64,000 nucleotides of DNA, from assembly GCA_033439765.1 (NCBI GenBank), contig JAULSN010000007.1, forward strand, positions 2,418,001 to 2,482,000. Direction: 5' to 3'. Position 1 is the stretch's first letter, and every line of letters begins with the position of its first letter. The position numbers and the translations under genes were made by a program. The notes below the pieces were generated by a model, which saw only the letters and a list, made by a program, of their open reading frames with translations, did no database searches and had not been told where the DNA came from. Shown here piece by piece: positions 41,810 through 54,342 of this stretch. This DNA comes from Lasiosphaeria ovina (lineage: Eukaryota; Ascomycota; Sordariomycetes; Sordariales; Lasiosphaeriaceae).

Positions 41810-43791
41810 GATAAATGTCGGTCATGCCGATCTGCTCTGCTTGGTCGGCAAGGGCAGACCTGCTGGGCTGCCGGGCCCGCCATTTGCAGCCATATCTGCA
41901 CGCCAAAAGCTTGGAGTTGGCAGTCTTGGTTGTCTGCATCGTTCGACTGCCAATCCATTTCCCGGCCAAGGCTTGGTACCTGGGCCTAGGTCTGGCCAGC
42001 TCCGGCTTGGCGCGCAGGTTTTAGAGTTTGGCACTCCCGGGAAGGCACTGAGGTGGGACGAGGTTCCTGTCAACTCGCTCGTCTGCCTGTTCTACTAATC
42101 ATCATCACAGAATCCAATGCCAATGTCAACGCTTCCCCAGACACTAATTCGGCAACAGAAGAGCTCCGCCCCCTGGACCATCCCAATTTCCCAAACCCTT
42201 ACACAACAAACCTAATAAGGTAAACAAGGAACATTGCCCAAGTAGCAAGTCCACTGGGCTGTAATACATCATTCTCGGTCGGCATCACAGGAGACTGGCA
42301 GCGTGAACGTCGGCACGAATTTAAGGGAAGCTAATGTAGCAAGATCAGTTCAACGGAAACTACCAGTGCCAAAGCCAGACACCCAAATCTATGGTGACTT
42401 ATTACTGCACATGTAATCTGCCATTTGCCGCTGTCAAACCCTCGGCTTCCAGCTCCAAAGCCCGCCCTCAGATACCCCCTCAAGCATCAAACACCACTGT
42501 TTTGGAGCCGACCCGGGTGCTATGGTAAATGACGAACCAGATGGGAATCTCTAAGGTTCGAGGCTGCAGGAGTCAGTCCCGGACGGGGTATTAGGGGTCG
42601 GTCCTGCAGGCAAGGGAGCATCCGCAACTCTGTTCTTTGTGAAACGCCCTGATCCTTGTGACAGCTCTGCTCTCGGCAGTCGAATGGTTGGTGTATATTA
42701 AGCAGTGCTCCCCACAATGTGAATGGGGCCATGGGTTGACCTGCGACGCCCCTCACCACTCATGACGGCGCAAGTTGCCGCCCTGCAATCCGTATTTCCC
42801 GGTCGACAGACACCGAAGCTCGGTAAGGGGATCAATAAGGTTAAGGTCGGCTTGTCGACAAGAGGATGCCACTGCCAGGGGTGGACCGGCAGGGCTTCGG
42901 AACTCGGAAGCTAAAAGCATGGAGACAAGGCGGGACTCGAGCTGGAAAATGACCTTGGGTACCTCGGCACCACTCATGACGAGCACGGATTGAAGACCGC
43001 AAGCTCCCAAGCCTCAATCAGCATCTTGATACATCAAGGTGCCGCGCCGCCTTCAATATCGTCACATTCCTTGTGACACCACCTCATGAAGTGGTGGCTG
43101 CACGACCTCCCGTTGCTGCCGAGTAGCCTTGGTGTGAGCAGTCTCCAAAGCCCTTGCTGAGATGACCGGGATGAAGTCGAACAAGATCAGATTCTATTAT
43201 TGACTGCTGCTGCATGACATGTAGACTGTGTCAAAGGGGAGTGGAGACAGCATTCGCCCCGCCAGCCACGCCTAGTCAAAGTCGACCATGCTCCATAAAC
43301 CACTCCTAAGGTGCCACAGACACTAGCGGCCTCGACAGTGATGTGATCACTCGCCCTGAACCCCATCCGCCTTCAACCAGTCTCGCTGATGGTGTCGAGA
43401 GTTGATTCGCTGCGTGGATGCAGTAGGATTGGAGAGAGCCGACAGAGATCTGAGAACAAGGTCAACCGTCATTAGCCAAGGGTATTCAGGCAAACTGTGC
43501 AGCAGTTTGGAGCTGGGTCTTACCTCTGGCTAGTGCTGCCGACGGGCAGATGAGACGACCGGAAAGAAGCCCAGAGCGTCCAGGACAAGGTCGATCTATC
43601 CTGGGGGCAGGGATCAAGACTCGAGTAATATTTTGGACGAATGCCTGGCAACAAGAGGAAGTGTCGCTAATAATGGTTGTTGGAGCGAAATTTTGGCTCC
43701 ATCCAGAGCAGGCACACCAAGTGTAGAAGGAGGGTCGAATGTTGAGTGACTTGTGGGTGGCGGTTGAGGCGAGCTGGCCGCCGGGTTAGGC

Positions 43792-43823
<32 letters not shown>

Positions 43824-43832
43824 TGTGTGTGT
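43792..43832. repeat. (TGCG)n/(GT)n microsatellite
   Basis: About eight TGCG units pass into four to five GT units. It lies outside genes. Confidence 0.9.
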
Positions 43833-43920
43833 CGACTCTGGGTGATGATGGACGGCCAAAGTTCCTAAATTGCCCTCTGGTCTGTCCTCCGTCGAGTTGG
43901 GCGAGTTAGGTCTCGGTCCC

Positions 43921-44020
43921 CTTCCCCGCTAGGCTCACCCAGCGAGGAAGGGGCCGAATCTCCAAAAGCTGCCGAGGACGACCTTGGACAAGGCGGAAGG
44001 TGTCCAAAGTCGTCCTCGGC
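43921..44020. repeat. two adjacent inverted repeats (hairpins)
   Basis: The first has arms 43921-43930 and 43941-43950 (9 of 10 paired, 10-nt spacer). The second has arms 43971-43990 and 44001-44020 (19 of 20 paired, 10-nt spacer). They are separated by 20 nt. No gene overlaps them. They could form a structured RNA or cruciform DNA. Confidence 0.75.
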
Positions 44021-45368
44021 TGCCTTTACAGACAGGCTATCGTTGGGTGCTCTCGTCGTCGCCGTAAAGATACCTGGGCCAGTCAGACGTGGTCAGCAAC
44101 ACAATCAAGAGAAGTTCAGGTAGAGAGTAGGTTACAGAGGAGGACAGCTCACCAATAAAATATCGAAGAATAATATTTGTTAATGATGATGACAAAAAAG
44201 ATAATCGAATATCTATATTGTCATCGCCGCCCGGTGTTGTCATCCAGATAGTGCAAAACCCTGCTGGCCAAAGTCAGTTGGTGGCGGGCAACAAGCTGGC
44301 GGCCAAATGGGGGAGCTATGGGGAGTCGAGGCAATGGAATGGCTTACCCCCAAGCTGCCTGTCGAGGCATTGGCCTTGGTGGCAGCGGTGGCGGCGGCGG
44401 CGTGCCAAGAAAAATGAATGCCAAAAGAAATTAAAATTGGGATAAGATGAGCCCAAAAAAGAAAAAAAGTCGAGGCTGAAGACTGTTGTTTTTGCTGAAG
44501 AACCAGACAATGGTGCGGTCCGGATGGAAGTGGGAAGAAGTTGGGGAGAGAAAGACACGGTCTGGCTCGCTCATCTGGGCCTTGGATTTAAAGACCAGCT
44601 GACTTACTCTGGGGTGGTCTGATCTGCCTACATCCTTAGGCAGGTGCCTGTTCTTGATGCTTGATTGCCTGGGCATCTACGAGAACGCGCCTACCAACCC
44701 GAGCCGTTAATGACGCGGCTTGCGTCATGGGAGAGCAAAAGAAACAAGTCCAGTAGGCAAGCACATATGCAAGGTAGGTGACATGGACAGATTCTACTGG
44801 GTAAATTACATGTTCGTGAGAAACAGCCGAGCCCGTGGGCAAGAGGAGATAGGCAGGAACACTGCTAGCCAACACAGTAGCCGTGCGGTCAAGATGTCGG
44901 GACCGAAAATGCAACGGCATCTCAAGCAGTAGCGGGCAATAGCTTGTCTATAGCCACCGCTTGGTAACAAATGGAAGGAAGAGCGGGGAAAGCAGCAAGC
45001 AAACGAAGCGAGAAACTCCAAGTAAAGGTTGAACACAATGATCACAGAGCCAGAAGTCGAAACGAAGCAAGCTTGCTCATGAAATCCTTGATTTGTCTCG
45101 CACTCTACCTTGAATCCGAGATCCCTCAGCTCTCTCCTCTTGCCCGTATCAGCGTCTTTCTTGGTACTTTGTAGAGGGCCTGGGCACCCCCTTGCCTGAC
45201 GGCCCGCCTGCCTGCCCGTATGAACTCGCAATCGCAAAGCAGGTCGAAGAAGCGGGTGGGTTCAGGCCCGGCCAGCTGCCGTGGAAACTGGGAGCCCGGC
45301 AGCGCAGGAAAGTCGTGGCCTGTGGGCCCCCCAAATTTCGCAATCGTGCAAGGACCACCTCGTCTGTG

Positions 45369-45375
45369 TATAAAA
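45369..45375 (+). promoter_or_regulatory. possible core promoter (TATAAAA + C/T-rich tract)
   Basis: TATAAAA is followed 20-60 nt later by a long pyrimidine run, the layout of strongly expressed fungal genes. The first ATG after it is at 45510. Confidence 0.35.
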
Positions 45376-45509
45376 CAACACCTCCGGGCAGCCCTCCTCC
45401 TTCCCTTCTTTCTTCTTTCCTCATACAGGCTCCGAGCCTTCTACCTGGTCTCTCTTTCCTTTTGTCTCCTCTATCCCTTGCTTTGCACCTACTCAGCCTG
45501 GGAAACAGG

Positions 45510-45668
45510 ATGTCTATGGAATCCTGCCCGTTTCAACACGGGCAACAGGCAGTTTTTGTACCCACCGCCATGCCCTTGGCATTACACTACCTCCAAGCGG
45601 CGTGGCCACCTTTTTTTTCATTGCACTCTTGGGTTTTGACTCGAGATGTGAAGAAGAATCCCCATTAG
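45510..45668 (+). CDS. small ORF downstream of a TATA box, 52 aa, doubtful
   Basis: The frame begins MSMESCPFQHGQQAVFVPTA and ends after 52 residues with a basic tail. It is reported only because a good TATA box and pyrimidine tract lie upstream. No family, intron or signal peptide is evident; it could be a leader ORF or chance. Confidence 0.2.
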   Translation: MSMESCPFQHGQQAVFVPTAMPLALHYLQAAWPPFFSLHSWVLTRDVKKNPH

Positions 45669-47076
45669 TCTTGCTTCCGTTGTCATGGATTGGTCACTGG
45701 CAGATGCTCATCGCCGCTTGCCTCTCTGCACTCACCGTCCAGTGTGTGTCCCTCTGGTGCGATGGATCATGGCGGATCGTGTTGTCTCCCTTGATTTACA
45801 GTTTGCGAGGGCGTCCTGCCAATCAAATGTCCATTCCAGATGCCAGACGCCACGAAATCGGTGCGTAGGGCATGGAAGTCGTGAGAAACAAAACGCATTA
45901 GGAAGCCATCACAGGTGCCTTTGATTTTCTGGCTCCTACGGCCACGTAGTTTCCAAGCCGGGAGAAAGCCCCAGGTTCGACTTTCCTTCCATGTTCGCAA
46001 AACGAATATATGCGTAGATTTCCTTTCCCAGCATTCGGGTTAATGATCTGGTGGAGTGCTATTTCCCTACGAAGAGGCTGAAATGCTGCGCCAGTGAACC
46101 GGGAACAGCAGCCGAGAAACTTGAGATGGATCATGCATTGCCATTGCCATAGCCATAGCCCTGCCGGTACGCCCTCCTGCTGCTGCTAAGTTTAGGATCC
46201 CTGGAAGGCAAGCTCGATGACCACAGCCCGGTCGCGGAGGCGATGAGGCCTAAAAGGGTACCTTCAACCCTAGCCTGCCTATGAAAAGCCAGCTTCGACG
46301 AAGGACCTGGCGCACCCCGCGCATCTCCGCCAGCAGGCCCAGGCCCAACATGCAGCCCGACCCCCAAAAGCACGAACCAACCAACAGCACCCTTGCTCCC
46401 GGAAGACGTCCCCGAAACCAATCCTACCCAGCCCTCACAGTTTACCTTGCTCACCATTTTCCCGTTGGACGACGACCGCATCTGCGTCTGTCTGCCGCGG
46501 AAGACAAAGAAACCCGCCGAGTGCAAAAGGAGTCGAGCCGCCTTTGTCACGGGACCGTTGCATCGCGCAATCCCTTCATTGTCACACGAAACAGCGAAAT
46601 CTCACGGGCGGCGGTAATGGCCCTTGATCTTAGGCGGGGGGACGGCACCGACAGCTGTCCGAGTCTCGGCCTTGGCTCAAGCCGGCCAACTTGCAGACGA
46701 GCGGGTTGGTGGCGGCGGCGCGGCAGGGCCACGAACCAACGTCAAAATGCACGAGCGAATCGCAGCGGCCAGCTAACGTCGAATCGTGCACACACTCCCC
46801 TTTGTGGCCCCAAAGGCACGCGGGTCGCTGTCCACCCATGGCCATACCTAGTCAACGGTTTGCTGGTATTGGTTAACTCCCGGTCAGTCTAGCCGTCTGA
46901 CAGCAGCAGACTCGAGATTCAAATGGGACTCGCCGACCACAACGCCCGAGGCCCCAGCGCCCACCGTCCGTCGACGCTTCGTCCGTCGGATCCGACAAAA
47001 CCTCCCCAAGTCAAACACCGGGCGGATGCTCTCGTCTCTCGGATTCCGGTCGCAGCAGTGACCACCGGCCTTTGCC

Positions 47077-49681
47077 ATGAAAATTCAAACAGTGCTGGCG
47101 TCGCTACTTCTACTCGCGGTCCAGAGCTCCCCAGCCCGTCTCGACTCGCGACAGTCGCCTTCGACGACGTCGTCGACATCCGTCTTTGTTGCCCCGACAA
47201 CATCTCCCTCTCCCAACATCAACAGCAGCTCCTACGACATCTCGCAGCACTTTTGCCGCGTCTACAGACACGCCAGCGAGTGATACTCCTGGTCCACGCC
47301 ACTCCTCTGCTTTGGCTGACCACCGTGCTCCAGGCGTCTTTGCCGACGGCAAGATCTACATTGACGGCGGGAACACGTATGTGCCGCGGGCCAATGGCTC
47401 CTTCAGTAACACGCCGGCGGGGGCGTTTATCAAGGGAATGAGTCCGTCACCAGCAATAACATGCGTCGCGCCGCAATGCCTCGACCTCTCTTTACCTGCG
47501 ACTGTCACTAACCCTGCTTGCCTGTCTCCCTAGACAACAACCTCGTCGTGCTCGACCTTTCCAAGAGCTTCACCAACCAGGACAGCTTCCCGTACTCGTC
47601 CATCCACAAGGGCCCCGACGTGCCCAGCTCCCTCATTGAGCATGCGCTGTGGTACTCGCCGGTCACGCGCAAGATCTACCAGCTCGGCGGCTGGTTCTCT
47701 TTCAACAATGTCAACGACCCCGGCTACAAGAACCTGACCCAGATTCCGCCGGCTGCCGTCTGGGAGTTTGACGTCGACGCCCAGACATGGTCCGAGGCTG
47801 ACGACCTCGCGCTGGTAGACACGGGCCCCAAGGTGCAGAGGCCGGGCGCCGCGGCGAACTGCGACGTGCCCTCTCTCAACAGGAGCTTCATCTTTGAGGG
47901 CTACGTGCAGCAGCGCTCGGACCAGGAATACACAAGCTTCACGGCGTCATCTGAGTTCAAGTGTGAGTTCTAGGTTTCTGGGGTTTGACGGCTTATCACG
48001 ACTTACACGACATTGGCTGACGCATGTATTGATTGCCCAGTTCTCGAGGGGATGCTGTCGCTCGACACGGGCGGCGACGTCGCCAAGCCCACGCTGACCA
48101 ACATCTCGGTGCCGCAGCAAATGGACGGAAAGGATTTTGGCCCGCGCATGAATGGCGCCATGGTACACCTCGCGGTTGGCAAATACGGCGTTCTCGTCCA
48201 GATCGGCGGGCAGACGGCCTCGAACCCGACCCCTTATGGAAGGGCCATTGAAAACGCCAACGCCGGGAACACCAATGTCGGTCGCCCCCTGCCTCGACAG
48301 GCCATGACACTTATGCAATGGCTTGCTGACTGTTGATTAGATCCTCCTGTCATACGTCGACATCTACGACATCGAGAGCGGGTTCTGGTTCCGGCAGCAG
48401 ACGTTTGGGCTGTCGGACGGCATCCCGAGCGGGCGGTCCGACATCTGCGCCGTGGCGGTGGCGGCCAGGGACAAGTCGTCATTCAACGTCTACATGGTGG
48501 CGGGCGTGGACACGTACGCAAGCTACATCACGACCGAGGAGATCTGGGTGTTGACGGTGCCGACCTTCCAGTGGACGCTGCTGCACTCGCGTCAGGACGG
48601 CATCTACGGGCACACTTGCCACGCCGTCGGCGAGAATCTGCTGGTCGTCGGCGGTATGAAGACCAAGCCCGAGGGCGGCGACGTGGCTACGTGCTCCGAG
48701 CACATGCCGGCCGAGATCTACTCGCTCGCCCTGCAGAACTACACGGGTGTCTTCGATGCCGACGGCGCCGCCCGCACCGCGCCCGTGCCCAGCAAGGTCG
48801 TCGACGCCATCGGCGGCACGCCCGACGGTGGCGCATACATCACAAGCCCGAAAGTCTGGAGCGACTTGTACCTGCAGTACGTCTTCAACCCGACGCTGCA
48901 ACGTCCGGCCTACACGCCGACCTATGTCCTCGCCAACGCCACGAACGACACATCGCCAACCACGAGTCCAAGTCCCAACGGCAGCAGCGAGTCGCCAGGG
49001 ACCAGCAAGTCCGTGGTAATAGGGGCTTCAGTCGGCGCGACGCTAGGATTCCTTGGGCTCCTCGCCACGGGCACCGGTCTGTTTCTCCTATTCCGCCGAA
49101 AGCGCGGCGGCGGGAGCACCGATGACGAGGCCAAGCGGCACCAGAGAGCCATCAGCCACCACTCGGAGCTACCGGGGTACAGCAGCTCCGATGTCAAGTA
49201 CGAAGCCATGGGCTCGACGATGCAGCCGCTGTCCGTGCCGCAGATGAACGGCCCGGCCGAGCTGGGTGCCGACTACCAGCAGCAGCGGCACGTCATGCCA
49301 AGCGCAATTCCCAGCACGGCGAGGCCGCACTCGATCCCGAGCGACTTGGGTCTGGGCGGGAACGGGAGCGGCGGCAGCGTGTCGTTTGCGCCGACCGACT
49401 TTGGGTCGTTTAATGGTGGCAGCGGCAGCAGCGGCCGTGAAATGTCGCTCGGCCAGCCGTCGCCTCCCCTGCCGACGCCGACCCCGGGCGGCCACATGGG
49501 ATACCCGCCGCCACAGTTCCAGAGGAGTGTCAGCCCCCAGAGCCCTTCCGACGGCCTGCTGCAGCGGACATATCAAACCTCGGTCTTGGGAGCGGCGGGC
49601 TTGGCCAGGATCAGGGGGGAGGGCGAGGTTATGTTTAGCTCTTCTGAGAATGGCTCTATGCGTTTGCGTTGGCTTGTGTAG
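47077..49681 (+). CDS. kelch-type beta-propeller membrane protein, 770 aa
   Basis: Five exons: 47077-47275, 47334-47441, 47534-47962, 48041-48276 and 48341-49681. Intron 1 uses a GC donor (GCGAGT); the others are GT-AG. A signal peptide (MKIQTVLASLLLLAVQSSPA) is followed by kelch-like units: GKIYIDGGNTYV, LVVLDLSKSF, RKIYQLGGWFSF with AVWEFDVDAQTWSE, GVLVQIGGQT with VDIYDIESGFWFRQQTFG, VYMVAGVDTY with IWVLTVPTFQWT, and LLVVGGMKTK. A stalk rich in Ser/Thr/Pro leads to one transmembrane helix (VVIGASVGATLGFLGLLATG..., ~548-575), a stop-transfer RRKRGG, and a ~190-residue cytosolic tail rich in Gly, Ser, Pro and Gln. This layout (extracellular propeller, single helix, disordered tail) is common among fungal cell-surface proteins. 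The ligand is unknown. Confidence 0.87.
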
Positions 49682-50497
49682 TTGAATTTGGCTATAGGTT
49701 CAGCGGTTCAACGATTCAACGGTTGACGGATAACGGATAACGGCCTAACGGTCTAACGGCAGACCGTTTCAATGATTAGCCGTTAATACTGTTGTTTTCT
49801 TTCGATTTTTTTTCCACGCCGTTGGCAAGGCCCTTGACAAAGCCGTTAGCAAAACTGTTGGCAACGCTATTGGAACACATGTTCATTAATTATATCTAGG
49901 TATCTATCCTATGCCCAATATCAGGTCCAGTTTCCACTCTTAACCACCCTGCCCTTTTTTCTTCCCCCTTTTCTAGCACTTTTTTTTCTTCGACGCCTTT
50001 CCCATGTGCATGTGCGTCTTGAATAATACCCCGAACCTTGCCAAAAAAAGAACCCCAAAATCCCAAAATCCCAAAACCCCAAAAATCCCACGGGGTCCCA
50101 AAACCAAGACAACAAACGCAAAAGACCACTCGCTCGTTATTCCTCCCCATTGGGGCTCAATCAAATCCGCATGCATGCCATGCCCGACTGTCCAGAAATA
50201 ACAAGGGGAAAAAAGATATGCAAAAAAGACTGGAAAAAAAAAAAAAGAACTACCAACGCTGGTCTATTTCTTATCCAGGCATACCGCGACACGTCAGAGG
50301 CGTCAATCTAGACTCTCGATGCGTGGTATCGCCGAGCCGATGTCCCCCCCGAGCAAAGTTCGCGCGCCAGGGGTGTGGCCGGATTGTCGTTTACCCGCGT
50401 GGTAGACAGGCCGTGTCCGTGACTTCTGTGTTGCCCGGCCTGCCCCTTTCTTCCCGGCCGACGTGCATGGATGCCTCTGGGCAGCCAGGGGGGCCGG
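49682..50497. other. intergenic with short direct repeats
   Basis: After the kelch gene, AACGG-type pentamers recur at 49700-49870. Around 50045-50100 the motif CCCAAAA(T/A) is repeated about six times. No gene was seen. Confidence 0.5.
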
Positions 50498-50993
50498 TCA
50501 GAGCATCTCCCAGTCGCTTTCGCTGCCGCCGGAGCTGCCCTCCCCGCCGACGACGGTGGTGTATTCGTCGCTGTCAGTGTCGCCGTCGCTGTCGCTGTCG
50601 CTGTCGCTGCCGGGGGATAGTGATGTGTCCCCCTCCTCGCTCAAAACCGCCCCCTGCAAAGCATCCTCAGCCTCACTTAAGGCGCCGAGCTTCTCGTCCT
50701 GCACAGCAACGCACTGCAGCGCGGCGTCCACAGCACCCTGCAAGTGCGCCACAGTGCCCCCGAGCTCGGCGACCTTCTCGGCCTGCGCAAACTTCTGCTC
50801 CACGGCGCCCTCCAGCGCCCGCCACAGCGCCGCCTCCCGCCGGGCCGCCCGCCACGTCTCCTCCAGCGCGTCGCCGAGGGCCAGGCTCAGCGCGTCGACG
50901 CGGCCGTCGAGCAGCTGCAGGGCGAGGGCAGCGTCGCCATGCGCCATGGCTAGCGCTTCGCGGGCCGAGCGCGGCTGCTGCTGTGGCAGGTGC

Positions 50994-51042
<49 letters not shown>

Positions 51043-51529
51043 GCTGGTCCTGATGCCGGATCTGCGTCCGGAGCTGCACGATCTGCTGCTGCAGCTGCTG
51101 GTTTTCGTGCCGTTGCTGCCGCCGCTGCCAGTGCTGCCGCTGCCCGTGCAGGTGCACCAGCAGCTCCTGGTCGCGCTGTTGCTGCTGCAGCTTGTGCGCT
51201 AGCTGCTGCTCTAGTTGCGCTACCCGCGCTAGTTGCGCTACCTGCGGCTGCTGCTGCTCCGGTTGTTGCGCCCATTGCTGCTGATGCAGGTACAGCTGCT
51301 GCCGCTGCTGCTGGTTCCGCTGCCACTGCTGCTGCTCGGACGCAGCGTGGGGGAAAGAGCGCGCCATCTCGCCCACGCCGTGGGCCATGGCGGCGGCGCG
51401 CTCGAAACCAGGGGCAGCAGGGGGGAAGCCAGGACCGGATACGTGCCGCAAACCAATAGGGGGGGCAGCCCGGCGTGGGGCGTGGGCGGCGGGAGCGAAG
51501 GCAGGAACGGACTCGTTGGTGAACCCCAT
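50498..51529 (-). CDS. polyglutamine/coiled-coil protein, 343 aa
   Basis: Single exon read from the ATG at 51529 (MGFTNESVPAF). The frame remains open upstream to an ATG at 51796, but a TATA-like TATAAAA on this strand at 51810-51816 places transcription start after that ATG, so I prefer the inner one. Residues 65-185 are extremely Gln-rich, including 18 consecutive Gln (162-179) encoded by CAA. A helical region follows (ALALQLLDGRVDALSLALGD, EQKFAQAEKVAELGGTVAHL). The end is acidic, with SerAsp dipeptides (SDSDSDSDGDTDSDEY) and a final SDWEML. There is no known domain. Such Gln-rich proteins often act in transcription or RNA granules, but that is only an analogy. Confidence 0.7.
50995..51043. 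repeat. (GTT)16 trinucleotide repeat encoding polyQ
   Basis: Sixteen uninterrupted GTT units (CAA on the coding minus strand) lie inside the polyQ gene. It is likely unstable in length. Confidence 0.95.
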
Positions 51530-54342
51530 TTTGCTTTTTTGCAGGGGAACAAGGGAGAGAGGGGGTTGGATCTGGGCGTGGGCGTGGGTGGGTGCAGGTG
51601 GGTCCGGGTGCCAGTGCGGGTGCGGGTGATGGCCAGGTGTAAATGAAGTTGCGAATAGGGGTGCGAAAGAGGGTGCCGGTGTAGGTGTGGGTGCGGGTGC
51701 GGGTGGGCGAGTAGCCGAAGTCTGTCGGTAGCTGTCTGTTTCTATCAGGCAGTATGCGTCCTCCCTTCTGAGAAGACATGAGGCCTGTCGATGCACTGCT
51801 CGCGACCTTTTTTATATTGCTCGGGCGAGGATGCCGGAGCTGAGAACGTGTGGTGGGTGGTGTGCGGTGGTGGAGGCAGGAGGAGCTCACCAAACGGCGT
51901 CTGACGTGCGCGCGTGAGCCAGAGGTTATACTCTAGTCGAGTGAGTATTAGAGTGCGGAGAGCCGTTGGTTGCCTGGGTGGGCAGAAAAGAGTGTAGGCT
52001 GGTCATGGTGTGAGACCGTGAGTCAAGGTGTGAAGAGATGGATGTTTGTCTGGCGAGATGGGAAACAGAGGGAAAGGACGTCGAATATATACAGTGCCAG
52101 TTTGCTTTCTCCGAAACGGCAGCTCCACTGCGAATTAGGCTCTCTCGCAACGGTGACGCCGTGACTCAAATAAGCTGCAGTGCCGTTATCTCAACAAAAC
52201 CCAAGGTGAAAAAGTGTAAACAGCCCTTTCTCCGACAACAAACTTCTCGTACTCGTTAAACCACGAACTTATCAAAACCCAGCTCCCTAACCCTATGACC
52301 GCTGAATGGTCCAGTTGTCGCTAACGTTGCGGAGATAGCATAAGCGAACCTGTTTCGGGATAGTAATGTGACGAGGGTTAAGCTCTGGCAGGTCATGTCG
52401 GGTGAAAACCGGTAACTTCAAGCTATAACAATTATCAGATACCCAACCCTTAAACCTCTGAGCTTGGGGCAGACAGGTATCTCCGATGGAGTCAGCAAGA
52501 TCCCATCCTCATGGTGTGCTGGCGATCGACACTCTCGGAGGTGCCACCAGTCATTCTCGTTGAGAGCCTAGGAATCGTGGATCTCAAACTCGTAGTTCAG
52601 GAACCCGGTCTCATGCTACTCGTACATGATAATGTTCTGGGCGAACGGGGCGAGAATTTTCCCATCTCGGTGGGCCAGCCGTCGGCAAAAAGAAACATCT
52701 CGCAAGGTCCGCAAAATGAAGTAAAGTCACGCCGAGTCTAGTGGAGCGGGCACTCGGTTCCGAAACGCACGGGAATCCCCGAGACAGGGTTGATTAAGAT
52801 GGGCAAACAAGCAGAATCGGGCGATGAACTGTGGCACACAAGAAAGTTCGAACGATGCCACCATCAACTTGCCTCAACCCACCAGACACTTTTCAATTTT
52901 CCTTATTCATCTGTATATCACGAGTGAAGACCAAACGTTAGTTTCCTGTGAATATGTGTCCAGCCACCCAGGTTGCTCGAGCTAGTTCGTCAAGTACCAT
53001 GATTTACAGCCCTGTGATGAGAAGAGCCGTTTGAAACCAAGCATAGGACGAGAGAAGGAATAGGAGAGCCAAACCAAGCAAGGGGGGACCAGAGAAGGGA
53101 ATAAAAAGGACATCGCAACAACACAACTAGCAAAATCTATTCCCAGTAGGACTAGACTCCTCGGAAACACAGGCTACACTACATTACACTAATATCTTGA
53201 TGCCCGCCTAGCTAGGTAAACATGGGTTTTAGTAGAAGGACGAGATCCAGTCACCATCGACCAGGTTCTATAATTACCGACCCAGAACAGCGTCTACCAA
53301 CAATAGTCACAGAACATGCAGTGATATTTACCCAGGTACCTAGTATATAAATAATAACTAAAAAGGGGGTCAACATATATGATATAATATTTCGTCTACT
53401 CGAGGAGCGACTTCCCCGGTTAATTTAGATCTCTCACCAACGTGGAATAAGTGGCTAATACCCGTCACCACCCAAAACTATCTAGGTCTAGAATTAACGC
53501 AATTAAGCATTTGCCGCTGTATAGTAAAAAGTTGAACAATTGAATATGAAACGGCACTACTCTGACAGGGGCTAACACATATAATTAAATGCCTATATCC
53601 ACTGATTGATTGCCGCTGTTTCCCGGTAGGAACAGCACCTAATTAATAGCTATTCAACACGCCACTTTATTTAGTGGGTTCCACTGGCATTTCTAATTAG
53701 CTAGCCCTAGATCTCGATGTAATTACAGCTAAGAATTGACCCAACAAAGCAAGACGTCTTCCGCTCTACTTACTTAGGAGTTTATATAGAAGAGCTCACT
53801 ATACATGCGTCTAGCAAGAAAGAAAAAAGAATTCAGCAAAATATACACGTCACAGAACAACCCTCCCCGCAGCGACACTGTACTAAGGCCCAATAGCAAA
53901 GCAAGATATATAGAGGGGAAACAACTCGCCACACATACACACACCGACAGAGAGAGAAAAAATACCCCCAAGAAAGAAGAGAGAGAGAGATCTGGTATCA
54001 TGGCGCCGAGAAAAGAGCAGCACGGAATCTATCTAGGTAGTAGCCTTGTCCTGGGGAGTAGGATGGAGGAAGGCAGAAAGGGAAAAAAAAAAACCGAGAG
54101 CCCCTTGGTATCATCATCGTATCCCCTCCGCATGTGGTGTTCCGTTCCGTCCATTTATCCTTTCCTCCCCTCGTTCCCCTTGCCTGTGCATTCGTGTGTG
54201 GCCGTCATTGTCTCGTGGCGCATGAGGCCGTGTCATGAACTTTCTCCTCTGCCTTGCTGGCCGAGGAGGGCTCGTCCTTTGCTTTCTCCGTATCCTTCTC
54301 CTCAAAACCCGGGGACGCCTTACTCTACTCGACATCTAGCTT
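51530..54342. other. 2.8-kb gene-free, partly AT-rich region
   Basis: Next to the polyQ gene this holds its 5' leader (51530-51800) with degenerate GGGTGC-type repeats around 51570-51710 and the TATA-like element at 51810-51816. From about 53150 to 53800 A/T content rises clearly, with many TA steps and CTAG/TTAA motifs. No open frame there is credible. It may be an old repeat altered by RIP. Confidence 0.45.
51810..51816 (-). promoter_or_regulatory. TATA-like element of the polyQ gene
   Basis: On the minus strand TATAAAA lies about 280 nt upstream of the preferred ATG (51529) and only ~14 nt upstream of the ATG at 51796, which argues against the longer start. Confidence 0.4.

Larger units (their letters stand above)
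41592..43920. other. upstream region and 2.3 kb without a gene
   Basis: A TATATAT element at 41803-41809 (minus strand) is about 210 nt upstream of the secreted-protein start. Beyond it, only short frames are present. A (GCGT)n microsatellite lies at 43792-43832. Confidence 0.4.
44021..47076. other. 3-kb gene-poor stretch
   Basis: There is no gene I can support. A core-promoter-like TATA box at 45369 precedes a C/T-rich stretch and a 52-codon frame (see next entries). Other frames up to 203 codons (46281-46892) lack domains. Confidence 0.4.

Noticed and set aside
51530..51796. 89-residue N-terminal extension of the polyQ protein
   Set aside because: The upstream ATG (51796) is only ~14 nt after a TATA-like box, so it would precede or coincide with the transcription start. 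The extension is His/Pro repeat sequence.
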